From assembly GCA_020248915.1 (NCBI GenBank), contig JADCGP010000012.1, positions 62,001-126,000 of the forward strand: a stretch of 64,000 bases of DNA. The letters are read 5' to 3'. Origin of the DNA: Rubrivivax sp. GTDB taxonomy: Bacteria > Pseudomonadota > Gammaproteobacteria > Burkholderiales > Burkholderiaceae_C. This document shows, piece by piece, positions 17,569-25,892 of this stretch. Position numbers and translations under genes: made by a program. The notes below the pieces were generated by a model, which saw only the letters and a list, made by a program, of their open reading frames with translations, ran no database searches and was not told the DNA's origin. Positions within the stretch are counted from its first letter, which is position 1. Every line of letters begins with the position of its first letter.

Positions 17569-18351
17569 ATGCTCCGTTCGCTGTGGATCGCCAAGACCGG
17601 CATGGAGGGCCAGCAGACCAAGCTGGACTCCATCGCCAACAACCTCGCCAACGTCGGCACCAACGGCTTCAAGCGAGCCGGCGTGGTGTTCGAGGACCTG
17701 ATGTACCAGAGCCTGCGGTCACCGGGGGCCAGCACCTCGGAGCAGACGCAGCTGCCCACCGGCCTGCAGGTCGGCCTGGGTGCGCGCGTGGCCTCCACGA
17801 CGCGCCACTTCGGGCAGGGCGCGCTGCAGCAGACCGGCAACAACTTCGACGTCGCCATCAAGGGCCAGGGCTTCTTCCAGATCACGATGCCCGACGGCAG
17901 CACGGGCTACACCCGTGACGGTGCGTTCCAGGTCGACAGCGCCGGCCAGCTGGTCACGCCCACCGGCTATCCGGTGCAGCCCGGCATCACCATCCCTGCG
18001 AACGCGCAGACCGTGACGATCGCCGCCGACGGCACCGTCAGCGTCGTGGTCAGCGGCCAGCCCCAACCCGTGGCGCAGGGGCAGATCCAGCTCGCGACCT
18101 TCATCAACCCGGCCGGCCTGGAGCCGCGCGGAGGCAACCTCTTCGCGGAGACGGCCGCCTCGGGCACGCCCAACGTCGCGGCGCCCGGCAGCGGCGCGCA
18201 TGGTGCGCTTCAGCAGGGCTTCGTCGAGGGCAGCAACGTCAACGTCGTCGAGGAGCTGGTGTCGATGATCGCCACGCAGCGTGCCTACGAGCTCAACTCC
18301 AAGGCTATCCAGACCTCCGACCAGATGCTGCAGCGCCTGAGCCAGGTGTGA
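17569..18351 (+). CDS. flgG: Flagellar distal rod protein FlgG
   Basis: FlgG forms the distal rod that crosses the P and L rings. The 260-residue length is standard. It begins [20 protein letters not shown] with [25 protein letters not shown]. It ends with [29 protein letters not shown] (residues ~222-250), typical of FlgG. A GAGG ribosome site sits 8 bases before the ATG. A stronger AGGAGG at about 17531 belongs to an unrelated short frame. Confidence 0.97.
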   Translation: MLRSLWIAKTGMEGQQTKLDSIANNLANVGTNGFKRAGVVFEDLMYQSLRSPGASTSEQTQLPTGLQVGLGARVASTTRHFGQGALQQTGNNFDVAIKGQGFFQITMPDGSTGYTRDGAFQVDSAGQLVTPTGYPVQPGITIPANAQTVTIAADGTVSVVVSGQPQPVAQGQIQLATFINPAGLEPRGGNLFAETAASGTPNVAAPGSGAHGALQQGFVEGSNVNVVEELVSMIATQRAYELNSKAIQTSDQMLQRLSQV

Positions 18352-18353
18352 CG

Positions 18354-19031
18354 ATGCGCCGCCTGCCCTCGATGCTCGTCGCGCTGCTCGGCCTGCCGCT
18401 GGCCGGGTGCATCACGCTGCTGCCGCGCGTGGAGGTGGCCGACACGGTGCCGCCCGTGCCGGCGGCGTCTCCGGCGCCCGCGCCGGTCAACGGCTCCATC
18501 TTCGCGTCGGCGAGCTACCGACCGCTGTTCGAGGATCACCGCGCACGACTGGTCGGCGACACGCTGACGGTGCAGATCGTCGAGAAGGTCACCGCGGTCC
18601 AGAAGAGCACCAGTTCGATCGACAAGGGCGGCACGCTTTCCGGCTCGGTCAGCGCGATGCCCGGGGTCAACCCGAACTCGTTCACCGCCGCCCGCGCGAG
18701 CGTCGGCGGCACGTCGAGCAACACGTTCGCAGGCAAGGGTGCGGTGGAGAACAGCAACGACTTCAGCGGCACGATCACCGTGATCGTGCGCGAGGTGCTG
18801 CCCAACGGCCACCTGCTGATCGCGGGCGAGAAGCAGATCGGCGTCAACCAGAACGTCGACGTGCTGCGCTTCTCGGGCCAGGTCGACCCGCGGGCCATCC
18901 AGTCCGGCAACTCGGTGCCCAGTGCCGCGATCGCCAACGTGCGGCTCGAGCAACGGGGGCGCGGCGCACAGGCCGAGGCGCAGGCCGTCGGCTGGCTGAG
19001 CCGCGTGTTCCTGTCGGTGATGCCGATCTGA
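18354..19031 (+). CDS. flgH: Flagellar L-ring lipoprotein FlgH
   Basis: FlgH forms the outer-membrane L ring. The 225-residue product has a lipoprotein signal peptide with the lipobox LAGC (Cys19). It continues with SIFASASYRPLFEDHRARLVGD and the conserved GVNQNVDVLRFSGQVDPR region. The ATG at 18354 is preferred. A GTG at 18348 would overlap the flgG stop by 4 bases and add two residues. Spacing is tight on both sides. Confidence 0.95.
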   Translation: MRRLPSMLVALLGLPLAGCITLLPRVEVADTVPPVPAASPAPAPVNGSIFASASYRPLFEDHRARLVGDTLTVQIVEKVTAVQKSTSSIDKGGTLSGSVSAMPGVNPNSFTAARASVGGTSSNTFAGKGAVENSNDFSGTITVIVREVLPNGHLLIAGEKQIGVNQNVDVLRFSGQVDPRAIQSGNSVPSAAIANVRLEQRGRGAQAEAQAVGWLSRVFLSVMPI

Positions 19032-19054
19032 GCGGCGCGCAAGGAGTCAGGACC

Positions 19055-20209
19055 ATGGACCGCCAACGAAGCGGCGACGAGCGCTGGATGCGCTGGGCGA
19101 TCGCGCTGGCGCTGCTGGCGGCCAGTGCGGCCGTGTGGTGGCCAAACCCGGCTGCTGCCGCCGGCGCAAGCACCGGCCCGCGCATCAAGGAGGTTGCCGC
19201 GGTGCAGGGCGTGCGCGCCAACCAGCTGGTCGGCTACGGCCTGGTCGTCGGTCTCGACGGCACGGGCGACCAGGCCACCCAGGCCCCCTTCACGACACAG
19301 AGCCTGCAGGCCATGCTGCAGCAACTGGGCGTCACGCTGCCGGCCGGCGCGAGCGTGCAGCCGCGCAACGTGGCCGCGGTGCTGGTGACTGCCTCGCTGC
19401 CGCCCTTCGCACAGCCCGGGCAGACGATCGACGTCAACGTCAGCTCGGTCGGCAACGCCAAGAGCCTGCGCGGCGGCACGCTGGTGGCCACGCCGCTGCG
19501 CGGCGCCGACGGCCAGGTCTACGCCCTCGCCCAGGGCAACATGATCGTCGGCGGGGCCGGGGCCGCGGCGGCCGGCTCCAAGGTGCAGATCAACCACCTG
19601 TCCGCGGGCCGCATCCCCGAGGGTGCGACGGTCGAGCGCTCGGTGCCGACGCCGCTGCAGGACGGCGACAGCGTGACGCTCGGACTGAATGCGAGCGACT
19701 TCGCCACCGCACGCGCGGTGGCCCGCGCGATCAACGCCCACGCCGGCGAGGGCACGGCCACCGCGGTCGACGGCCGCACGGTGCGCGTGCGTGCGCCCAG
19801 CGCCGACCGCGTGGGGTTCCTGGCCGACATCGAGAACCTGCCGCTGTCGCTGGCGCGGCCGGCCGCGCGGGTGGTGCTGAACGCCCGCACCGGATCGGTG
19901 GTGATGAACGAGGCCGTCACGCTGGGAGCCTGTGCCGTGGCGCACGGCAACCTGAGCGTGACGATCAGCAACACGCCGATGGTCAGCCAGCCGGCGCCGT
20001 TCGGGCGCGGCGAGACGGTGGCGGTCGACAAGGCCGACATCGCGGTCACCCAGCAGGGCGGGGCGCTGGTCGAGATGCCTGCGGGCACGCGGCTCACCGA
20101 CGTGGTCAAGGCGCTCAACGCGCTGGGCGCGACGCCGCTCGACCTGCTGGCGATCCTGCAGGCGATGAAGAGCGCGGGCGCGCTCAACGCCGAGATCGAG
20201 GTGATCTGA
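19055..20209 (+). CDS. flgI: Flagellar P-ring protein FlgI
   Basis: FlgI assembles the P ring in the peptidoglycan layer with help from FlgA. The 384-residue product starts MDRQRSGDERWMRWA after AAGGAG and has a signal peptide ending near PAAAAGA (about residue 38). The mature N terminus has RIKEVAAVQGVRANQLVGYGLVVGLDGTGDQ-type sequence (residues ~45-75), the best-conserved part of the family. The stop overlaps the flgJ ATG by one base. Confidence 0.96.
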   Translation: MDRQRSGDERWMRWAIALALLAASAAVWWPNPAAAAGASTGPRIKEVAAVQGVRANQLVGYGLVVGLDGTGDQATQAPFTTQSLQAMLQQLGVTLPAGASVQPRNVAAVLVTASLPPFAQPGQTIDVNVSSVGNAKSLRGGTLVATPLRGADGQVYALAQGNMIVGGAGAAAAGSKVQINHLSAGRIPEGATVERSVPTPLQDGDSVTLGLNASDFATARAVARAINAHAGEGTATAVDGRTVRVRAPSADRVGFLADIENLPLSLARPAARVVLNARTGSVVMNEAVTLGACAVAHGNLSVTISNTPMVSQPAPFGRGETVAVDKADIAVTQQGGALVEMPAGTRLTDVVKALNALGATPLDLLAILQAMKSAGALNAEIEVI

Positions 20210-21063
20210 TGGCCGCGCCGCCGTCCTCGGCCATCGGGTTCGACCTGCGCGCGCTGCAGGGGCTGCAGGCGCGGGCTGCCACGGACCCGAAGGCGGCCGT
20301 GCGCGAGGCGGCGCGGCAGTTCGAGGCCCTGTTCATGCAGGAGCTCGTCAAGAGCATGCGGGCGACGACGCTCGAGCAGTCGCTGCCGGGCGAGGGGGCA
20401 CTGGCGGGCTCGATGCTCGACCAGCAGTTCGCGACCCAGCTCGCGGGCCTGCCCGGGGGCCTGTCCGAAGCCATCCAGAAGCAGCTCGAGCGCCAGATGG
20501 GCCTGGCGCCGGGGCCCATCCCGGCCACGCCGCGCGCGGCCGAGCCTGCCGTGCTGCCCGAGTCGAAGCCGACGCGCATTCCGCAGCGCGGTGCGGCTGG
20601 CTTCATCGAGCAGCACTCGGCGGCGGCCCGGGCGGCCGAGCGGCAGACCGGCATCCCGGCCTCCTTCATGGTCGCGCAGGCGGCGCTCGAGACGGGCTGG
20701 GGACGCAAGGAGATCAACCACGCCGACGGTTCTCCGTCGTACAACCTGTTCGGCATCAAGGCGGGCCCGGGCTGGCGCGGGGCGGTCGCCGAGGTGACCA
20801 CGACCGAGTTCGTCGGCGGCAAGCCGCAGAAGGTCGTTGCGCGGTTCCGTGCCTACGGCAGCCACGCCGAGAGCTTCGCCGACTACGCCCGCTTGATGAA
20901 GGACAGCCCGCGCTACCAGCCGGTGCTGGCGGCCGCCGGCAGCGCCACCGGCTTTGCCGAGGGCCTGCAGAAGGCGGGCTACGCGACCGACCCGGCCTAC
21001 GCCGACAAGCTCGGCCGCGTCATCAACACCACGCTCAGGCTGCAGCGCAGCCTGCAGGTCTGA
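20209..21063 (+). CDS. flgJ: Rod-cap muramidase FlgJ
   Basis: FlgJ is a two-domain protein. The N-terminal part is the rod cap (LFMQELVKSMRATTLEQSLPG region, about residues 44-64). The C-terminal half is a glucosaminidase that opens peptidoglycan for the rod, seen as FMVAQAALETGWGRKE with the catalytic Glu and the following YNLFGIKA. The 284-residue length fits the dual-domain form of beta- and gammaproteobacteria. The ATG overlaps the flgI stop. Confidence 0.95.
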   Translation: MAAPPSSAIGFDLRALQGLQARAATDPKAAVREAARQFEALFMQELVKSMRATTLEQSLPGEGALAGSMLDQQFATQLAGLPGGLSEAIQKQLERQMGLAPGPIPATPRAAEPAVLPESKPTRIPQRGAAGFIEQHSAAARAAERQTGIPASFMVAQAALETGWGRKEINHADGSPSYNLFGIKAGPGWRGAVAEVTTTEFVGGKPQKVVARFRAYGSHAESFADYARLMKDSPRYQPVLAAAGSATGFAEGLQKAGYATDPAYADKLGRVINTTLRLQRSLQV

Positions 21064-21075
21064 CGGAGCGGTGCG

Positions 21076-23031
21076 ATGGCGAGCGCACTGATGACGATCG
21101 GCGTCAAGGCGATGCAGGCCAACTATGCGGCGCTGCAGACGACCGGCCACAACATCGCCAACGCCAACGTCGACGGCTACTCGCGCCAGAGCGCGACGCT
21201 GACGACCGCGCCGGGCCAGTTCACGGGATCCGGCTACCTGGGCCGCGGCGTCGACGTCAGCAGCGTCGTGCGGGCCCACGACGAGTTCCTCACGCGCGAG
21301 GCGGCCAACGCCCGTTCGCTGGCGGCGATGGACACGGCGCGCCTGGAGCAGCTGCGCCGGCTCGAGACCGTCTTCGCCGGGGGCGAGGCGGGCCTCGGCC
21401 ACGCCGCGGGCCAGTTCCTGAACGCCTTCGTCGACCTCGGCAACCGGCCGTCCGATCCGGCGGCGCGGCAGGTCGTGCTCGGCCGAGCAGCCGACCTGGC
21501 GGCGCGGTTCGCGGGCGCAGGCAGTGCACTGGACCAGATGCAGGCCGCCGTCGGTGCGGAGCTGCGGGCCGCGGTCGGGCGCGTCAACGACCTCGCGCGC
21601 GGGATCGCCGAGGCCAACCAGCGCATCGCCGCGCAGCGCGGGCTCGGCCAGCCGGCCAACGACCTGCTCGACGAGCGCGAGCGCCTGATCGCGCAGCTGT
21701 CGGACCTCGTCCAGGTCTCGCGCGTCGACGCCGGCGACGGCACGCTGTCGCTGTTCGTCGGCGGCGGACAACGCCTCGTCCTCGGCGTCGGGGCCGACAC
21801 GTTCAGCGTCGAGGCCGACCCGGCCGATCCGTCGCGCTTCGCCATCGCCCTCACCGAGGGCAGCCTGAAGCGCACGATCGACGAAGGATCGCTCGGCGGC
21901 GGCAGCATCGCCGGGTTGCTCCGCTTCCAGAACCAGGACCTCGTGGACGGCCGCAACCTCGTCGGGCGCATGGCCACCGCGATCGGGGCCGCGGTCAACG
22001 AGCAGCAGGCCCGCGGCCTGACGCTCCAGCCGCCGCTGGGCACCATAGCCGGATCGGACCTGTTCGAGTTCGGCGGGCCGCAGGCCCAGGCCCACGCCAC
22101 CAATGCGCGCGGCCCGGGCGGGGCCTTCCTGGGCAGCGTCGCGCTGACGGTCACCGATCCGTACGCCCTGGCCGCCAGTGACTACGAGCTGCGCCAGGAC
22201 ACGTCGGTGCCCGGGAACTGGCTGGTCACCCGCCTGACCGACGGGACCCAGGTCAGCATCGCCAATGGCGGCGTCGTGGACGGTGTGCAGATCTCCGTGG
22301 CCGGCGCGCAGCCGGGCGACCGCTTCCTGCTGCAGCCCGTGGGCCGTGCCGCGGCGGGCTTCAAGCGGCTGCTCGACGACCCTCGCGACCTGGCCGCCGC
22401 AGCCCCGCTGGTGGCGCGCCAGGCGCCGGGCAACACGGGCACGGCCTCGGTGGCTTCGCTGTCGGTCGGCGTCGCGCCGCTGCCGGTGCCGGGCGCCACC
22501 GCGCGCGTGACCTTCACCAACGACACCGGCAGCTACGCCTGGGACCTGCTGGACGGCGGGGGCAACCTCCTCGCGAGCGGAACCGGCCTGTGGCAGGCCG
22601 GCCAGCCGATCCCCGCCCCGCCGGTGGACATCAACGGTTTCTCTCTGCGCCTGGCCGGCGTGCCGCGCACCGGCGACATTCTCACGGTGGAGCCCACGCC
22701 GGCTGCCGCGGTGGCCACCAACAACGGCAATGCCCTGCAGATGCTGGCGCTGCGCGATGCGGCGCTGGTGGGCGGCCGCTCGATCGCCGAGGGATACGGC
22801 CAGGCGATGGCCGACATCGGTGTGCGCGTGCAGGGGTCCCGCTCGGCGGCCGACATCTCCTCGGCCGTGGCCGCGCAGGCCGAGCAGGCGCGCGCCTCCC
22901 AGTCCGGAGTCAACCTCGACGAGGAGGCGGCCCGGCTGATCCAGTTCCAGCAGAGCTACCAGGCCGCGGCCAAGGTGCTCCAGGTGGCGCAGTCCATCCT
23001 CGAGACGCTGCTGTCCACCGCAGGCCGCTGA
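21076..23031 (+). CDS. flgK: Hook-filament junction protein FlgK (HAP1)
   Basis: FlgK is the first junction protein between hook and filament. The 651-residue product begins MASALMTIGVKAMQANYAAL with the axial motif GHNIANANVDGYSRQSA. It ends with the D0 helix SGVNLDEEAARLIQFQQSYQAAAKVLQ (residues ~612-640). The large variable middle explains the length above the enteric 547 residues. It lies 13 bases after flgJ and 23 before flgL. FlgN is its likely chaperone. Confidence 0.96.
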   Translation: MASALMTIGVKAMQANYAALQTTGHNIANANVDGYSRQSATLTTAPGQFTGSGYLGRGVDVSSVVRAHDEFLTREAANARSLAAMDTARLEQLRRLETVFAGGEAGLGHAAGQFLNAFVDLGNRPSDPAARQVVLGRAADLAARFAGAGSALDQMQAAVGAELRAAVGRVNDLARGIAEANQRIAAQRGLGQPANDLLDERERLIAQLSDLVQVSRVDAGDGTLSLFVGGGQRLVLGVGADTFSVEADPADPSRFAIALTEGSLKRTIDEGSLGGGSIAGLLRFQNQDLVDGRNLVGRMATAIGAAVNEQQARGLTLQPPLGTIAGSDLFEFGGPQAQAHATNARGPGGAFLGSVALTVTDPYALAASDYELRQDTSVPGNWLVTRLTDGTQVSIANGGVVDGVQISVAGAQPGDRFLLQPVGRAAAGFKRLLDDPRDLAAAAPLVARQAPGNTGTASVASLSVGVAPLPVPGATARVTFTNDTGSYAWDLLDGGGNLLASGTGLWQAGQPIPAPPVDINGFSLRLAGVPRTGDILTVEPTPAAAVATNNGNALQMLALRDAALVGGRSIAEGYGQAMADIGVRVQGSRSAADISSAVAAQAEQARASQSGVNLDEEAARLIQFQQSYQAAAKVLQVAQSILETLLSTAGR

Positions 23032-23053
23032 TCCAACCGCCCGGGGTCCACCC

Positions 23054-23980
23054 ATGCGAATCTCCGCCGCCAACGCCTTCGACCGCTCGGTGTCCAACCT
23101 GCAGCTGCGCCAGCGCGAGCTGACGGAGGCCCAGGAACAGCTCACCAGCGGCAAGCGCGTGCAGCGCGCCAGCGACGACCCGGCGGCGGCTGCGCGTGCC
23201 GAGCGCGCGCTGGCGCATCAGGCCCGCGCCGATGCCGAGCAGCGGGCGCTGGACGCCAGCCGCAATGCGATGCAGCTCACCGAGTCGGCGCTCGGTCACG
23301 CCGGCGAGCTGATGCAGCAGGTGCGGGAGCGCCTGGTGTCGGCCGGCAACGGCACCTACAGTGACGCGGAGCGGCGCACGCTGGCCGAGGCGATCCGCGG
23401 CCTGCGCGACGACCTGCTTGCCGTGGCCAATCGCGGCGACGGCGCCGGCCGCTACCTGTTCGGCGGCCAGGGTGCGGACGCGCCCCCGCTGGCCGATGCG
23501 GCTGGTGGCGTCGTCTACAACGGCGCCCGCGGACAGCTGATGGCATCCGCCGGTGAGCCGACGCCGCTGTCGGTGGATGGCGAGCAGGCCTGGCTGATGG
23601 CGCCGGACCCGGCCAACCCGCCGGCCACGCTATCCACCTTCGCGGTGCTCGACAGCATCGTGGCCGACCTCCTGACCCCCAACCGTCCCCCGGCCGCGAT
23701 CGCCCAGACCGTGGCCGAGGGCGTGCGGCGCATCGATGCGGTGTCCGACAACCTGCAGCGCTGGCGTGCCCGCGCCGGCGAGTCGCTGAACCGGATCGAT
23801 GCCATCGGCGAGCGCATCGCGCAGACGCGGCTGGACGCGCAGCGGCAGCGCTCCGAGGCCGAGGACCTGGACATGGTGCAGGCCATCAGCGAGTTCCAGA
23901 CGCGCCAGACCGGCTACGAGGCGGCCCTGAAGACCTATGCCACTGTGCAGCGCATGTCGCTGTTCGAGTACATCCGCTGA
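23054..23980 (+). CDS. flgL: Hook-filament junction protein FlgL (HAP3)
   Basis: FlgL is the second junction protein and resembles flagellin at both ends. The 308-residue product begins MRISAANAFDRSVSNLQLRQ with LTSGKRVQRASDDPAAAARAERAL (residues ~32-55), the flagellin-like N-terminal signature. It ends with a helical QTGYEAALKTYATVQRMSLFEYI. It is the last structural flagellar gene in the window. Confidence 0.96.
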   Translation: MRISAANAFDRSVSNLQLRQRELTEAQEQLTSGKRVQRASDDPAAAARAERALAHQARADAEQRALDASRNAMQLTESALGHAGELMQQVRERLVSAGNGTYSDAERRTLAEAIRGLRDDLLAVANRGDGAGRYLFGGQGADAPPLADAAGGVVYNGARGQLMASAGEPTPLSVDGEQAWLMAPDPANPPATLSTFAVLDSIVADLLTPNRPPAAIAQTVAEGVRRIDAVSDNLQRWRARAGESLNRIDAIGERIAQTRLDAQRQRSEAEDLDMVQAISEFQTRQTGYEAALKTYATVQRMSLFEYIR

Positions 23981-24007
23981 CGCCGCGCAGCGCTCCGACT
24001 GCCCCTC

Positions 24008-25282
24008 ATGAGCGAAACGCACCCTGTCCTCGGCCAGCTCGCGCTTGGCTACTGCCCGATGGTGGGCCGCGACGGCACCGTCGTGGCCACGCGCCTGTCG
24101 GTGTTCCCTGCCGCGCCGGACGCGGTGCCGGACCCCAAGGCGCTTCTCGATGCCCTGCAGCCGGTCTGGCCTGCCGACCAGGCACCGTCGGCTGCCGCGG
24201 CTGCGGCGCCGCCTCGGCCGCTGGAGCGCCCGTCCGGGACGCGGGAGGGCACCGTGGGACGTGCCCCGGTGGTCCTCAACATCGCCGGCGAGGCGGCCCT
24301 GGAAGCGATGATGCGTGCAGCACCGGGCCCGCAGGTCATGCTCGAGATCCCCGCCTTCATGGCCACGGACCCGGCGCGGCAGGACACGCTGCGCGCGCTG
24401 CGCGACGCCGGCACGCCGCTGCTGATCAAGGGCCGGCCGCTGCAGACGCTGACCCCGGAGGTGCTGGCGTGCTTCAGCCACAGCATCGTCGACGTCGAGG
24501 ACGAGCGCCGCACGGAAACGCCCCCGCCTGCGGGCGTGAGGCAGGTGACGACGGTGCAGTCCGGCGTGCGGACCTCGGCCGACGCCGACCGCGCCTTCCG
24601 TCGCGGTGCCGTCGCCGTGCTCGGCTGGACCCTGGACGACCCGCTGCCAGCGCCGTCCGGGCGCCAGGGCGTGCCCCCCGATGTGAGCGCGGTGCTCGAC
24701 CTGATCGCAGGCCTCGAGCGCGGCGAGCCGCCGGCGCGCCTCGAGGGCGTGCTGCGCCGCGACCCGACGCTCGCCTACCGCCTGCTGCGCTATCTCAACT
24801 CGCCAGCCTTCGGTCTGAGCGCGGAGATCACCTCCTTCGGGCAGGCGCTGATGATGCTTGGCGAGCAGCGCCTCAAGCGCTGGCTCCTGCTGATGCTGGT
24901 GAACTCGGCCCGTGACCGTCGCGACGGCGCGATGACCTACGCGGCAGTGCGCCGCGGAGTGCTGATGGAGGAACTCGGCCGCGCGCTGGACGACGAGGAC
25001 GCGAGCGGCGAGATGTTCGTCTGCGGGGTGTTCTCGCTGCTGGACAGGCTGCTGCTGCAGCCGCTCGAGGCGCTGCTGGCCGGGGTGCCGGTGCCCGAAC
25101 GGGTGCGCCTTGCGCTGGAGGGCGAAACCGGGCCCTACCACGCCTACCTGGAACTGGTGCGCGCCATCGAGAACGGTGCGGTGTTCGACATCCGGGAGGG
25201 GACCGAGCGGCTGCTGCTGTCCCCCGCGGAGGTCAACCGGGCACTGCTGGCCGCGCTTGCGGCCGCGCGCCAGATCGGCTGA
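24008..25282 (+). CDS. YuxH-type degenerate EAL / HDOD signalling protein
   Basis: The 424-residue product has an N-terminal EAL-like domain (about 1-200) followed by an HDOD domain (about 205-400), the YuxH architecture. The EAL part lacks the EAL motif (the equivalent strand reads VATRLSV) and the DDFG loop, so c-di-GMP hydrolysis is unlikely. The HDOD part has RRDPTLAYRLLRYLNSPAFG and a helical core, without HD metal ligands. Such proteins act as binding or adaptor modules. The gene sits 27 bases after flgL on the same strand and may be read from the flg operon. The partner is unknown. Confidence 0.8.
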   Translation: MSETHPVLGQLALGYCPMVGRDGTVVATRLSVFPAAPDAVPDPKALLDALQPVWPADQAPSAAAAAAPPRPLERPSGTREGTVGRAPVVLNIAGEAALEAMMRAAPGPQVMLEIPAFMATDPARQDTLRALRDAGTPLLIKGRPLQTLTPEVLACFSHSIVDVEDERRTETPPPAGVRQVTTVQSGVRTSADADRAFRRGAVAVLGWTLDDPLPAPSGRQGVPPDVSAVLDLIAGLERGEPPARLEGVLRRDPTLAYRLLRYLNSPAFGLSAEITSFGQALMMLGEQRLKRWLLLMLVNSARDRRDGAMTYAAVRRGVLMEELGRALDDEDASGEMFVCGVFSLLDRLLLQPLEALLAGVPVPERVRLALEGETGPYHAYLELVRAIENGAVFDIREGTERLLLSPAEVNRALLAALAAARQIG

Positions 25283-25403
25283 GCTCCAGCGCCGGCGCCG
25301 ATGGCACCGGCATTCCTTCACGGCGGCGCGCCCGGCGCATCCCCCCGCGGGAGGAGTCCGTGGCGCTCCCGGGCGGCATCCGCACCCGATCCGCATCCGA
25401 CCC

Positions 25404-25430
25404 TCAAGTACCATGCCCCGCGGCCGAAAC
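25404..25430 (+). promoter_or_regulatory. Sigma-28-like promoter before the Hpt/response-regulator genes
   Basis: TCAAGTAC (25404-25411), 11 bases, then GCCGAAAC (25423-25430), 75 bases before the Hpt ATG. It sits in the 223-base gap after the YuxH-type gene, where no other gene is evident. Layout and -35 match the motA, cheY and 48-kb sites. The -10 deviates at two positions from GCCGATAA. Confidence 0.6.
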
Positions 25431-25505
25431 CGGAGCGTAGTCTCCGCGGCGGGAGGCCGGTGGTCCGGCCACGCCGCCGCCCCGGCCTGCAACTGGCACC
25501 ACCCG

Positions 25506-25880
25506 ATGAGTCCGAACGCGAGTCCCGCCCCCGTGACGCTCGACGCGGCGGCCCTGTCCCGGCTGCGCGAGCTCGATCCCGAAGGCCGCAACGGCGTCAT
25601 GCGGCGTGTGCTTGCCACCTTCGAGACCAGCGTCGCGCGCACGCTCGACCAGCTCGAGGCCGATGCCCAGGAGGTCGACGCCGCCGGTCTGGCGTCGATC
25701 GCGCACATGCTCAAGAGCAGCTCCGCCAGCGTTGGTGCGCTGCGCCTGTCTGCCGCCTGCGAGCAGATCGAGCGCGCCGCCCGCGACGTGGCGGGCCCGG
25801 CGGCCCGCGAGGATGTCGAGCGGCTGCTCGCCGAAGGCAGGGCGGCCCTGGTTGCCGTGCGGGCGATGGTCCACCCCTAG
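25506..25880 (+). CDS. Stand-alone Hpt phosphotransfer protein
   Basis: The 124-residue product is a single HPt domain. The phospho-accepting motif reads AHMLKSSSASVGA, with His67 as the acceptor (family form HxLKGSSxxxGA; here Gly is Ser). It would pass a phosphate between a hybrid histidine kinase and a receiver. The obvious receiver is the REC-PAS-GGDEF-EAL protein encoded 12 bases downstream. No histidine kinase is encoded in the window, so the donor is elsewhere. The start is the ATG giving MSPNASP; the ribosome site is weak. Confidence 0.85.
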   Translation: MSPNASPAPVTLDAAALSRLRELDPEGRNGVMRRVLATFETSVARTLDQLEADAQEVDAAGLASIAHMLKSSSASVGALRLSAACEQIERAARDVAGPAAREDVERLLAEGRAALVAVRAMVHP

Positions 25881-25892
25881 GCCCTGAGCCCG

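Noticed and set aside
17530-17700. AGGAGG and ATG at 17546 before flgG
   Set aside because: The frame it opens is about 50 codons, overlaps flgG in another frame and has no family. flgG has its own GAGG 8 bases before its ATG.
19519-23154. 1211-residue minus-strand frame opposite flgI, flgJ and flgK
   Set aside because: A shadow of three well-supported flagellar genes, with no recognisable domain.
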